Shown here: positions 54,078-64,000 of the stretch, piece by piece
Layout: every line of letters begins with the position of its first letter
How positions within the stretch are numbered: the first letter of the stretch is position 1
NCBI GenBank assembly: GCA_003344405.1
Contig: NOWV01000141.1
Location: forward strand, 62,001-126,000
Length of the DNA: 64,000 nucleotides
Reading direction: 5' to 3'
DNA from: Trichoplax sp. H2
Lineage: Eukaryota; Placozoa; Uniplacotomia; Trichoplacea
The notes under the pieces: generated by a model
What the model was told of the DNA's origin: nothing
Seen by the model: the letters and a program-made list of their open reading frames with translations, nothing else
Database searches by the model: none
Translations under genes and position numbers: made by a program

Positions 54078-56467
54078 ATGTCTCTGAATCCAATCAATAA
54101 AAGCGTCTTTGACGGCCTTGATGAACCTAAATCAGAATCAGGATGCACTTACTGCTGTTGGACTTGTGTAAGACTGAAACTGACTATTTATTTTATGAAT
54201 ATCAATTCAATCAATTTAATGATGAAAATTGGCTTAACTTAATGTCACAATATTAAAGTATTTTTATATGATTTAATCAGAATGAAGATAAAGATGAAAC
54301 CATTAGGTTATTAAGCGGTGGTGAAGACTTTTTCGGTCGCCGTCGTGGTTTAACAAGATATGATGTTAAAGATGAAGAATTACCACCTAAAGATGTAAGT
54401 TATTCTGACTTGCTTCACCGGCTATTATTCTGTCGAAACACTGCCATCGATCATAATGGTATAAAGAATGTATCTTTTAATATTGCTATTTTGTTATCAA
54501 CTGTAGCAGCAAGGCATTTCATAATTAATGATTTACGTCTGCTCCTTTCTGAGCCCATATACTATAAATCAAAATAAATCCTATCTCAAACTATGAAATT
54601 ATTGCATTAGGTTGTATCAGACACATTAAAGAAATCTCTAGGCGCTGGCTATTTTGGAACAATCCATGATTTGCCTTACGATGAAGATCACTATATATTT
54701 AAGTCCTGGGATTTAAATGTAAGCCACCAATCTTTTATTATACTTCTATTATTATCGTAATTATTACTACCGTCATTCACTTTTAACTTTTATATTCCTG
54801 CTTCATATTCACGTTTAATGAGATCATTTAAATTATTTTCAAGGTTATACCATTTGATCATGAATCTAATAAAGATGAAATAAAACAAAGTGTCGATAAG
54901 CTGAAAAGGTGACTTATATAGCTAAAATTGATATGATCGTGTGATTTCTTGCATATTCCACATGTCATCTATTAGTCTTTGCTTACTATTCCAATTTCTT
55001 GTATTCTCATAGCTTCCACTTTGATCATCTGGTTGAAATATTTGCATATTACCGTGATTTTGAATTCCATGGCGTACTAGAAGAATATTGCTCAAGTAGT
55101 TTATATAAACGCATAAAATCGGTACGACTAAACTAGTAATGGAAATATATTAAACTTTTCCTTTAATACAAATACAAGAATGATATTTCCCGCTTTCTTT
55201 ATATTTTGCTGGAGTATTTTTTGGATAATAAGGTTAAAATTGATATTTTCTACTTAAATAGAGAGATGATCAAATTCTAACATGCCTTCAAAGATTCTCC
55301 ATTTTAAATGAAATTTTAGATGGCCTTCACTATCTGCATAGTAATAAAATTGTTCATAACAATTTAACAAGGTAAAGACAAATGAGAAACATAACATTAG
55401 CTTATGGCTAGTAATTATTTGAAAGATTTAACTATGGCATTGTTCTCGATAAGCTATATATTCATCCAAGGAATCTTGTAAACTTTGAACTCTTATCTGC
55501 TCGTTAATCTTAATTTGATTAGTACTTCTTATTAATCAATACTAGTCGGAATGTTCTTCTTAATGGTTCCTCTTACATTACCACAAAGCTAAGCCATGGT
55601 GGCTACTATAGTTTATTACCCTATATTAATAAGGGTATGAAAGATTGTGATGAAGATACACTAGCAAAGCAAGGGAAACTTGGATACATTTCCACTCAAG
55701 CTTTCGATGGCAAAGTGATTTCATCAAATGATGTTTATAGCTTTGGTGCAGTAAGTTATTTCTAGATACTTATAAAATCATATGTGAATAGTCAGGTTAA
55801 AGATTTAATAGTACTGAAGTGTTTAATCGAAATTTTCCTTTAAAGCGTTTTCATATTTTCGCTCTAAGAAAGTTACAAAATTGATATTACTTATTCATAA
55901 CTCTTCCTTAAACTCTAATGGCCTATTTTATAATCTTCCACGTAAGATTTTAATTGTCATGATTAGTGGCGATGAACCATATTTGCCTGATGATGATCCA
56001 CAATATACAGTAAGTCGTCGTTTGTATCCTTGCAGATGCAAATTTAAATATTCGCTTGCTTAATTGATTTCTATTTTAAAATTTTGTATGAATCGTGAAG
56101 AAGTATACTTACAATTCATATAATTTATTGTGGTTTAAAACAGTCTATGTGTAATCGGCTTATAATAAATGTCCTTGTGCTATTTGTGATATATGCATTA
56201 AAATATAGTTGATGTCAAAGTGATCACTTGTAATTTTATGCTCTGCTCTAGCGTGATTTATTATCGGATCATCAGCAATGGAATAATTGGAGATTGAAAG
56301 ATAGTAAAATTAAATGGGCAAAAAGAAAATTTACAGTAACTAAAAGAACTTTTCGAAGAGATTTACTTTCTTTGGCCAATTATTGTTTACATGATGACGA
56401 TCTAGAGAGACCAAGTTTAGACTGGGTATACACATATATACCAATTAAGAATATTTTAGAGCAATAA
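54078..56467 (+). CDS. Tyrosine-kinase-like pseudokinase, 9 exons
   Basis: Exons 54078-54167, 54281-54394, 54611-54718, 54844-54908, 55013-55121, 55262-55371, 55546-55750, 55947-56009, 56252-56467; phases agree, 359 residues. A 68-residue N-terminal part has a CTYCCWTC cluster and no signal peptide. The kinase fold follows: Gly loop GAGYFG (79-84), YIFK with Lys99, LVEIFAYYRDFEFHGVLEEY, then QRFSILNEILDGLHYLHSNK. The catalytic loop reads HNNLTSRNVLL (194-204), where active enzymes have HRDLAARN, so the base Asp is Asn. The metal-binding DFG is replaced by HGG (216-218). ISTQAF and DVYSFGA match the APE region and DVWSFG. ATP binding may persist, but phosphotransfer is unlikely (inference). 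The HRDLAARN-like spacing points to the tyrosine-kinase or TKL group. Probably a signalling scaffold; partner unknown. Confidence 0.85.
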
Positions 56468-56469
56468 TT

Positions 56470-57092
56470 CTCTAAATTTATAGATGGCTCTATAAATTAT
56501 ATTGACTAACTATGTTTTCCATTTCTTGATCATTAATTGTTGATTATAGATAAAAATGCAATTTAATAGATTGAAGAAAATTTATTTCAAAAAGAATTAG
56601 CCTTAAACTCGGTAACCTAAATTAAATTATAGTAAATTTTTTATTATTTTTCTTCTAATTAAGTTAAATTATATCCCAGAAGCAAACAGTTTGATCTTAT
56701 TTAAGCCTTTCTGTATAAACCACTACTTTGCAAACTAAAATATACGTTGGCGAACCTTTTAAGGATTGAAAAATTAACTATGATGCTTTTCACTATCCAG
56801 TACTTTTATTTTTAAAATTTGACTATGTTGATAATAGAATGACGGCTATGACATGCTAAAGTAAATTGAAGATTGTAAGTTTATTTAATTTTAATCTAAC
56901 TTATGCCAAACAATGGAATATTGCAGAGATTTGAAAGAATTCAAGAATGATTACGAAGTTGATTGCAAATTCAATTCCATCTAAACATAACCAGAGTAGT
57001 GGCTAAATGAAAGCACAAACTATAAGGATACTAATGTCAGTAAATAAAAAATTGCGGAGTATATACCTAATTCGGCATTTCTCAAGCTTTAA
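56470..57092. other. No supported gene
   Basis: 3' flank of the pseudokinase gene; AT-rich, no clear AATAAA close to the stop. Confidence 0.4.
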
Positions 57093-57867
57093 TTATCCTA
57101 TTCCACTTTCCCATTTACTACCACCTATATTACCAATAAAGTGATTGGCTTAACGAAAGATATGCCAGTTCTAGATCAAAGCTATATCATAGTAACGGTT
57201 TCTTTCCTATCATCTATTACTAGTATCATTTAGTAAACTGTAACATTTTTGTGATATAAACGTTAAGTATATCGGCAATTTACCGATAGTTTAAAATTTC
57301 AAACATAAGATACTAACGTGGATATCAGAATAAATAGCAACTACATAAATTCATTCATGATAGTTGGAGATGCTGCCCCAGACCTGTAAACTGTTGTTAA
57401 TTACCATTCTAACTTATTCGTAGGTTGTAATTCAAATTCACCTCGCTGGAACTTATATCCAGATAAAAAATATGCAATAGAGTAATAGCTCTATGAATAA
57501 TTTTACTGATGTTTGCGATACAGTTCTCTCGTATTATTCTGCTATATACTTCTTCAAAAACTTTCTGCAATTTATATATTATGGTCTCTGTCAATAATAT
57601 CCAGTTTACTTGTATAAATGATGGTATTTATTGTCATCATTTCTACTATGATACTGTATAATAATGTAGACTTAAATTGATATATTATTGCTGAGATTTT
57701 AAATTCCGAAAGTAATAAAGTATGAAATATGTAAAATAATCTTATGGCTATTTACAATGTATTTCAATATATTTTTAGTGGTGTATACTTCTGTAAATAC
57801 TTGCTGCAATAGATGTAGCATGATATCTATCGCCAAGATAGTTTCCCGGCCATTTAAGAAAGACATT
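57093..57867 (-). CDS. Weak candidate exons, unknown protein
   Basis: Three exons chain in phase 1: 57801-57867 (NVFLKWPGNYLGDRYHATS, then IAA), 57507-57587 (TIIYKLQKVFEEVYSRIIRE and on) and 57093-57148 (NHFIGNIGGSKWESGIG then stop). The first frame is also open further upstream (SIFISKLQSFIK). Composition looks protein-like, but I recognise no family, and the 5' end was not found. Confidence 0.3.
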
Positions 57868-57869
57868 CT

Positions 57870-60830
57870 TGATGAATGATTGTAACTTAGAGATAAATAT
57901 CGACCAAAATTTTAGCATTAATCTTTGTTTTAAACAGTCAAAAATAGGATAACTTATTAGAGTAGATTTGTGAGATTCGATATGCGATAAAATTAGATTA
58001 GAAAGTACTGTACAAGTACTACATATATAGCATTTATTCAAATTACTGGAGTAGACTTACGAAATTTAGCATTGGGCTTCATTTGCTTTCATGATATTGT
58101 AATGGGCGTATATTATCATGAAACTTATTCAAATTGTTGAGGTAAACTTATAGTACAGTATTTAGTCTTGGATGTCATTATTGGAAAGTACTTTACAATG
58201 CTCTAATCTCCCAGAAATTTGTGAAACTAAAATACTACGAAAACAGTAAAAAATGCTACTACTAAAAGATATTCTTTGAACAAAGTTGCATAGATAACCT
58301 GGCAATTATATGAAGTTTTACAATTATTCCTGTACTTTGAGCTGTCTTCCTGCTTTAATCGATGCCTTAATATATATATAATACTATCGCTTCGGTTATA
58401 GTGAGGCAAATTTAGTTAAAGTGCTAAATTGTTGGCAAATGCTAGGATCATATTTAAGCGGTACCTTTTATATTCTCTTAAAATTCTTCTAGTACATCAT
58501 TCTTCAAGTGGCCGAATCCGAACCAATTCTAGGAAATTATCCTAGTGCTGTAGAAAATTGTATAGGAAGGCTAATTTTTGCGTACCGCTTTTGATTACTA
58601 TTTTGAATCGACAGTACGCGTATTGCAATTAATTAAAATCTATATGTATATCTGATGTAATAATTCAAAATTGTTTTATGTGTACGAATACTGTAGCAGA
58701 ATGTTATTGTAGCCATCATCCAAACATATTTACACTTGCACACCTTTAATATTTGAAACATTACTACAACGGTAGCTTTGTAGTCGTTACGGTTGTCAGT
58801 TGATAATTTGTTCCTCTTCCTAAAGTTGTCCATATTCGTTAGATGTATATTGGAATTTATTACTCAATTGATAGCAATAATTCGAGATTTCTGAATATTC
58901 TATCGATATCCATTAACGTACTCTGGCTGTCTAGGTAGATATTACACGTCATAGGTGAATATACAAGAGGCTAGTTTATATTGCTAATAATAATATCAAA
59001 GAAAATGGAATGGATAGAATTGTAGATACGATACTGTATTAGCTCATTAGGCAATGCAGTTGTAGCATCTGGAAAGAATACTAACAGTTTTACTGCATAT
59101 TTATTCTGGAAACGATTTAATCTAAGCGCGCAAGTTTGCAGCTTGGATTTTAAGACATTTTTATTGGAATTCTATAGTAATTTTAGCAAGTTCTATATCT
59201 CCTGCAGTTGAACTGTGTCAACAGAAGGCACTAAGACTACATTTTCGACTGCTAGTTCACTCTACTTCGCTTTTTAATTATAATTAAGTATTGAGTATAT
59301 TCTGCTTAATAATATTCACTTGCTACTGTATGCACAATTAATTGATTCCATCAAAACATGTTATGCCGAAAGACAATACTACCCATTAATCCCTTTGATA
59401 CTGTATGCATGAATATATTATACCATAGTTGCTGAGTAATGCAATCTAGCAATAACAATTCGGTTCTTGTCCGTACACGTATAATAATTATGTAGTCATC
59501 TCCTGTGCATCAATATTGTGGCGTGTCCTAGCTGCAGCGTATATATACATGTCATTAAACTAAACTAATATCGGCAGCTACAACTTAATAAACTCTTCCA
59601 GTCGGCCTATCTACGCGTCGAAGGATAGATCGATTCGGCCAGATTGGTCTCAATCTAGACGGCATGCTAACGATATCGTAATAGCATGCAGCAATAGATC
59701 AAAGTAGCTTAATTATTCGATATCAATGTTGGCCATTCGCCCTTGCCCACCATAGGAAATCGAGCTGATGAAATCGGCTAGCACTCACTTTGCTGTATTC
59801 CCAATTATCTGAAACAAGCTGCTTTCTTCTCTACGTTAAGAAATAAGATGAAATCATTAGGCGCTAACTTGTTGCAAGTTATCATATGGCTATCATGTTA
59901 TTACTAAATTATCACGTGACAAAGTGGATCTGCGATCATTAATTTAACCATTATAATCGTGATTGCAGATTAATCAATAAATGGAAGAATAATATTGTAG
60001 GTGCAGGGATGGGCAATGTCCACGTTGAAAAGAATTACAAAATATTAACATCGATTGGTTGCTACATTTCATAACAACTATTATCATCAACAAAAGTTGT
60101 ATAGTATCGCGGCGATCTGCCACTAGGTCTTTCAAAAGGCGCTAATATGTCAACATGTTCAAGGAGATGGAAAACAGTCAATAATGTAATCAAACACGAA
60201 AAAAACACTATTTTCCTCTTCAAGTTTTTACATCGATTCTATATATATTGCTTTTCTTTCAAGTAAACGTTGATAAGCTCTTCGGAACTCAACTATTGCA
60301 GTATTCATGGAATTGCTGTTGATGTCGAACAATTTCAAATGGCGCAGTGCACGTTATTTAGGGACGAATGTAGACAAGCGATGATAGAATGCCCTCGCGG
60401 TAGCTGTGTACAATTAATAGAACACGGAGAAGCTTGATCGATTGGGAAATTAAACATGTTATCCAGTACTGCGTCATTAGCAGAAAGAAACTTAAGAAAG
60501 AAATTCCAGTTGAGCATTTGCCTTTAGGCTTTATTAGTTATTCCAATGGCATGATGTATAGGTGGTAGACAGCGTTCGCATAGCAAATTACGTCATGTTA
60601 ACGTAAAACAATACACGGATAATTTAATTTTTCAATTCTGATGATCAAAGCATTGCCGCTGCTATTTCTATCATAACAGAGGAGAGAATCTAGCTCGAAT
60701 GATAGAATTATCGATGCCTCGATTTTGCAGGGTGCATCATCTGTGTAGAGCCAAGATAACTCGCTGTAACTCTCTTTTGGAATTAATAAATTTCCTTTGC
60801 AGATCGTGGCCGTAGTTTGCACGTGTACAG
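57870..60830. other. Mostly non-coding
   Basis: Short frames without domains. One acceptor-led frame, 60302-60437 (+), reads 44 codons containing CTLFRDECRQAMIECPRGSC and ends at a stop. It could be a terminal exon, but no partner exon was found. Confidence 0.35.
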
Positions 60831-60836
60831 ATTAAA

Positions 60837-61066
60837 ATGGCCCAAGGAGAATGTGGCCATAATTTAATTTAAATGGCACATCAGTAGAGTGTGGCCGCAA
60901 TTTAAATGGCCCTAATCAAACATGACTATGATTGAAATGATCCAAGTACTGCAGATGATGGTTATGATTTAAGTTTCCCAAGTAAAATGTTACCACGATT
61001 TAAATAGTCAACGTAAAGTATGGCGATGATTTAAGCGGCCCAAATAAAATGCGGCCACGATTGATT
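60837..61066. repeat. Degenerate short tandem repeat, about 31-base unit
   Basis: Seven units approximate AATGGCCCAAGTAAAATG followed by TGGCCACGATTTA, e.g. from 60837, 60868 and 61037. The GGCC and GATTTA parts are best kept. Confidence 0.8.
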
Positions 61067-61983
61067 GCTTACTCAATGCACAGTAATCGTCTTGAAATCA
61101 ATCATTGGATCACGCCATTCTTGTGTACAAGCTGATTAATGTACTCTTCAGTTCCATGGTACAGCAGAAATCATCCCTTTTTAAGGATCATTTGTTAGAG
61201 AATAAACTGCCATACTGTACACTATCAATGTACTATATATTCTACAGCAAGTAGGAGGAGTTTAATGGCATTGCTAATTAAAAGAAATGTTTATGCTTTA
61301 ATCTTAATTGATGATGATAAATGCTTACGGATAATAATTTTAACCGAAACTAAATTGCCATGCACTATCCATATGCAATCTATAAAAGAAGTTGAATGAC
61401 AAGGTTGATAGACTCGATTAATTTGTAATGCTTTTAATTCGAATAGGAGAGTAATAAGGGATAATTGAGTTAAGTTCATTTTCGTGCAGCCATTAGCAAA
61501 GGATCGCAAGGCTGTTGTTGCAAATATACAGTCACTACCTGTAGCTCAGTAGGTTATCATGAGCTAAATGAGCCGTTAATGATATCCATGATGATGTTGC
61601 TAGGTGGTTTTTCAGTAATATTATGGATGGATACAACGGTGCCATGACGATGTCGATGGGACGAATAGGATTATAGATTTTAGACTGGACACGAAGGCAC
61701 GTATCGAACACTTGGCAATCTAGTATCGCTGCGGGAATATTTACCCTCCAGCTTTCAAATCAATCACAAGAACTAATTAATTGAATTAATTAATCCATCG
61801 CGGGGCTAAGCACATCTTGCAGCGAACTTACTCTGTCATAACGTCATTTTCCTCATCCATTTTGTTGATCGATTGCCAATTGATTGATTGATCGATCAAG
61901 GAAAAAATTATTCCTCTACGTTGGATGAGCCCATCCTTAAATCAGAGTCAAGCGTGGACAGCATAGCATGCGCAACGATGGAG

Positions 61984-62339
61984 GAATAGGTCATGGTAGC
62001 AAATCATCGGCTAGAAATTGCGTTGACAAAGTAAGACAAGAAAGGCTCCTCTTGCCTCTGTAAAATTCCATTTTGTCATTATTGTTGATTTCTACCTATT
62101 TATATACGGACTATTGAAAGAAAAATAATGACAACTACAGTAGTAAAATTAAAAATAGAGTTAAGGAATAGCTCATGGTAGCAAATCATCGGCTAGAAAT
62201 TGCGTTGACAAAGTAAGACAAAAATGGCTCCTCTTGCCTCCGTAACATTCCATTTTATCATTATTGTTGATTTCTACCTATTTATTTACGGACTATTGAA
62301 AGAAAAATAATAACAACTACTGTAGTAAAATTAAAAATG
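61984..62339. repeat. Tandem duplication, about 181-base unit
   Basis: AATAGGTCATGGTAGCAAATC through GACAACTACAGTAGTAAAATT is repeated directly (from about 61986 and 62167) with few differences. Confidence 0.92.
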
Positions 62340-62444
62340 GGGTTTTAGCCTGATGAAACTGACTATAGTGATATCATTTTCTACAGTCAGTTCGATTGCA
62401 GTAAATAGAAAGCAGTTAGTCGATGATGGCTACAACAAAGTCAC

Positions 62445-63470
62445 GTTGGAAGAGAAAATGAGCTCATTATTATTGCAAAATATCCGATCGTAGTCGAGTT
62501 CTTTCTTTTCTTGTTCTAGCGGTGAGCTTAGATTCATAACAATGTCTAATTGCAGTATAGTAGTAGATTTTTTGCTCGGATAAAAACAGTTCATCGTTAC
62601 CTAATTTTGAATTAGATTATATAGAAAATAGTACGTGCATGACGAGCTATAACGACAGTATAATGGAATAGGTCAGGTTGGAAGAGAAAATTAAATTATT
62701 ACTATTGCAATATATCCGATCGTAATTGAGTTCTTTCTTCTCTTGTTCTGTCGATGAGCTCAGCTTAATCACAATGACCAATTGCAGTAGTAGAATGTTT
62801 GTTGTGATGAAAATAGTTCATGGCTGTCTGATCGGTAGAGCATCTAAATTTGAATTAGATTATACTCGTATATAGCAAACAGTATTTCGATGATGAGCCA
62901 CCACTTATAATGTAACAAGACAGGTTGGAAGAGAAAATTAAATCGTTTCTGTTCTGAAATATCCGATCGCAATTGAGTTCTTTCTTCTCTTGTTCTATCG
63001 ATGAGCTCAGGTTAATAATATTGACAAATTGCAGTATATGCTGTCGTAGAATTTTTTTTGTGATGAAAATAGTTCATCGTTACCTGATCGGCACAGCATC
63101 TCATTTCGAATTAGATTATGTCGAAAATGGTATGTCGATGATGAGCTGCAACTACAGTACAACGTAACAAGTCATATCGGAAAAAAATTAAATTATTGCT
63201 CTTACAAAAATATCCGATCATAGTCTTGTTCTTTCTTCTCTTGTTCTGTCGATGAGCTCTGATCCATTACAAATTGCAAAATCGAACTTCTTGTTCCGTT
63301 GAAAACAATTTGTAGTTTTCTATTTTTGAATTAGATTATATAGCAACGCAGTTATCTATCGATGATGGCTATGTTGTACAAGAAAATTAGATTATTTACT
63401 GTTACAAAATGTCCGATCATAGTCAAGTTCTTTCTTCTCCTGATAATTAGCTCAGGTTAATAACGTGATG
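62445..63470. repeat. Tandem repeat, about 200-250-base unit, five copies
   Basis: Units start GTTGGAAGAGAAAATTAAAT near 62445, 62677, 62924, 63176 and 63373. Shared parts are ATATCCGATCGTAATTGAGT, TCTTTCTTCTCTTGTTCT, GATGAGCTCAG, AATTGCAGTA and TTTGAATTAGATTATAT. Divergence is moderate. The 64-codon frame at 62973-63167 lies within one unit and is not kept in the others. Confidence 0.92.
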
Positions 63471-63534
63471 AACCTTTTCTAAACATGAATCTCATTTTTT
63501 CCAGGGGAGACTCAGCAATTCATAAATAATCCAC

Positions 63535-63603
63535 ATGGATGATAGCGATCAAGTTCAAGAGCAAGGCTCCGTTTTCTGCTGCTGTTTTACTCTATCCAAT
63601 AAG
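63535..63603 (+). CDS. Possible first exon of a gene running off the right edge
   Basis: ATG followed by 23 codons (MDDSDQVQEQGSVFCCCF, then TLSNK) and a donor GTAACT. The CCC cluster could be a palmitoylation or metal site. No second exon is identified in the remaining 400 bases. Confidence 0.25.
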
Positions 63604-64000
63604 GTAACTTTGATAAGCACCTTGAAGTATGACTACTGAGCTAGAAGAGAATACTGTAGGATATTTTTCTGCCTTTATTGATTGATTTAATGAATACGCC
63701 ATTGAAATACTCGTATGCTGACCTTTGTGCAGTATGCTATGGCTATAGGATATCATTTCCTTGCAGGCCAGATACTTTATGGATGCCAACAGCAGATTGT
63801 GCCATGATGGCGCTATCGTAATAAAAGAATGAAATTTAATCATGACATGTCGTGATTACCCTTCCATAGGGCAAGCACATTGCTCTGCCTATGGCGCAGT
63901 AGAGTAATCTCTTTGCAGTACAGGCTTAAGTCAATAATTAAATAATTATTTAAGAGTATATAATTAATCGATGTTATTGATATCAGCAAATTCCTCCTTA

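Overview
The window looks like AT-rich nuclear DNA from an animal. Genes are split into many short exons with GT-AG junctions, and several families are typical of metazoans: DELE1, an NDFIP-type adaptor, a Sprouty domain and a mitochondrial-clan P450. The compact introns and low GC would fit a non-bilaterian such as a placozoan, but that is a guess. I saw no bacterial or viral architecture. Gene models were built by hand from splice sites, phase continuity and resemblance to known families.

Layout. 1-3.4 kb: no gene, then a dense block of GTACTGTAC/GTACAGTAC palindromes. 3.6-6.5 kb (+): complete 7-exon mitochondrial cytochrome P450. 7.6-13.7 kb (-): multi-exon armadillo-like gene whose 5' part crosses an assembly gap. 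13.7-25.5 kb: gene-poor, with diverged tandem repeats. 26.2 kb (+): Sprouty-domain protein. 28.1-29.8 kb (-): NDFIP-like Nedd4 adaptor with a tandemly duplicated PPEY exon. 29.9-35.1 kb: repeat-rich, with four N-gaps flanked by duplicated sequence and a possible small minus-strand gene at 33.6-34.1 kb. 36.2-38.8 kb (+): intact transposase-like (DUF7869-type) gene. 41.0-43.9 kb (+): complete 9-exon RFC3, converging on 44.4-47.3 kb (-): complete 12-exon DELE1. 48-52 kb: repeats and the sixth gap. 54.1-56.5 kb (+): 9-exon tyrosine-kinase-like gene whose catalytic residues are replaced. 57.1-57.9 kb (-): weak candidate exons. 58-64 kb: mostly non-coding, with three kinds of tandem repeat, and a possible first exon at the right edge.

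The genes do not form one pathway. They are an ordinary mix of DNA replication (RFC3), mitochondrial stress signalling (DELE1), mitochondrial oxidation (P450), ubiquitin-ligase targeting (NDFIP) and receptor signalling modulation (Sprouty, pseudokinase). The most interesting items are the duplicated PY-motif exon, the pseudokinase, the transposase-derived gene, the palindrome family, and the gap-flanking duplicate copies, which preserve apparent allelic differences including a TTAA-flanked insertion.
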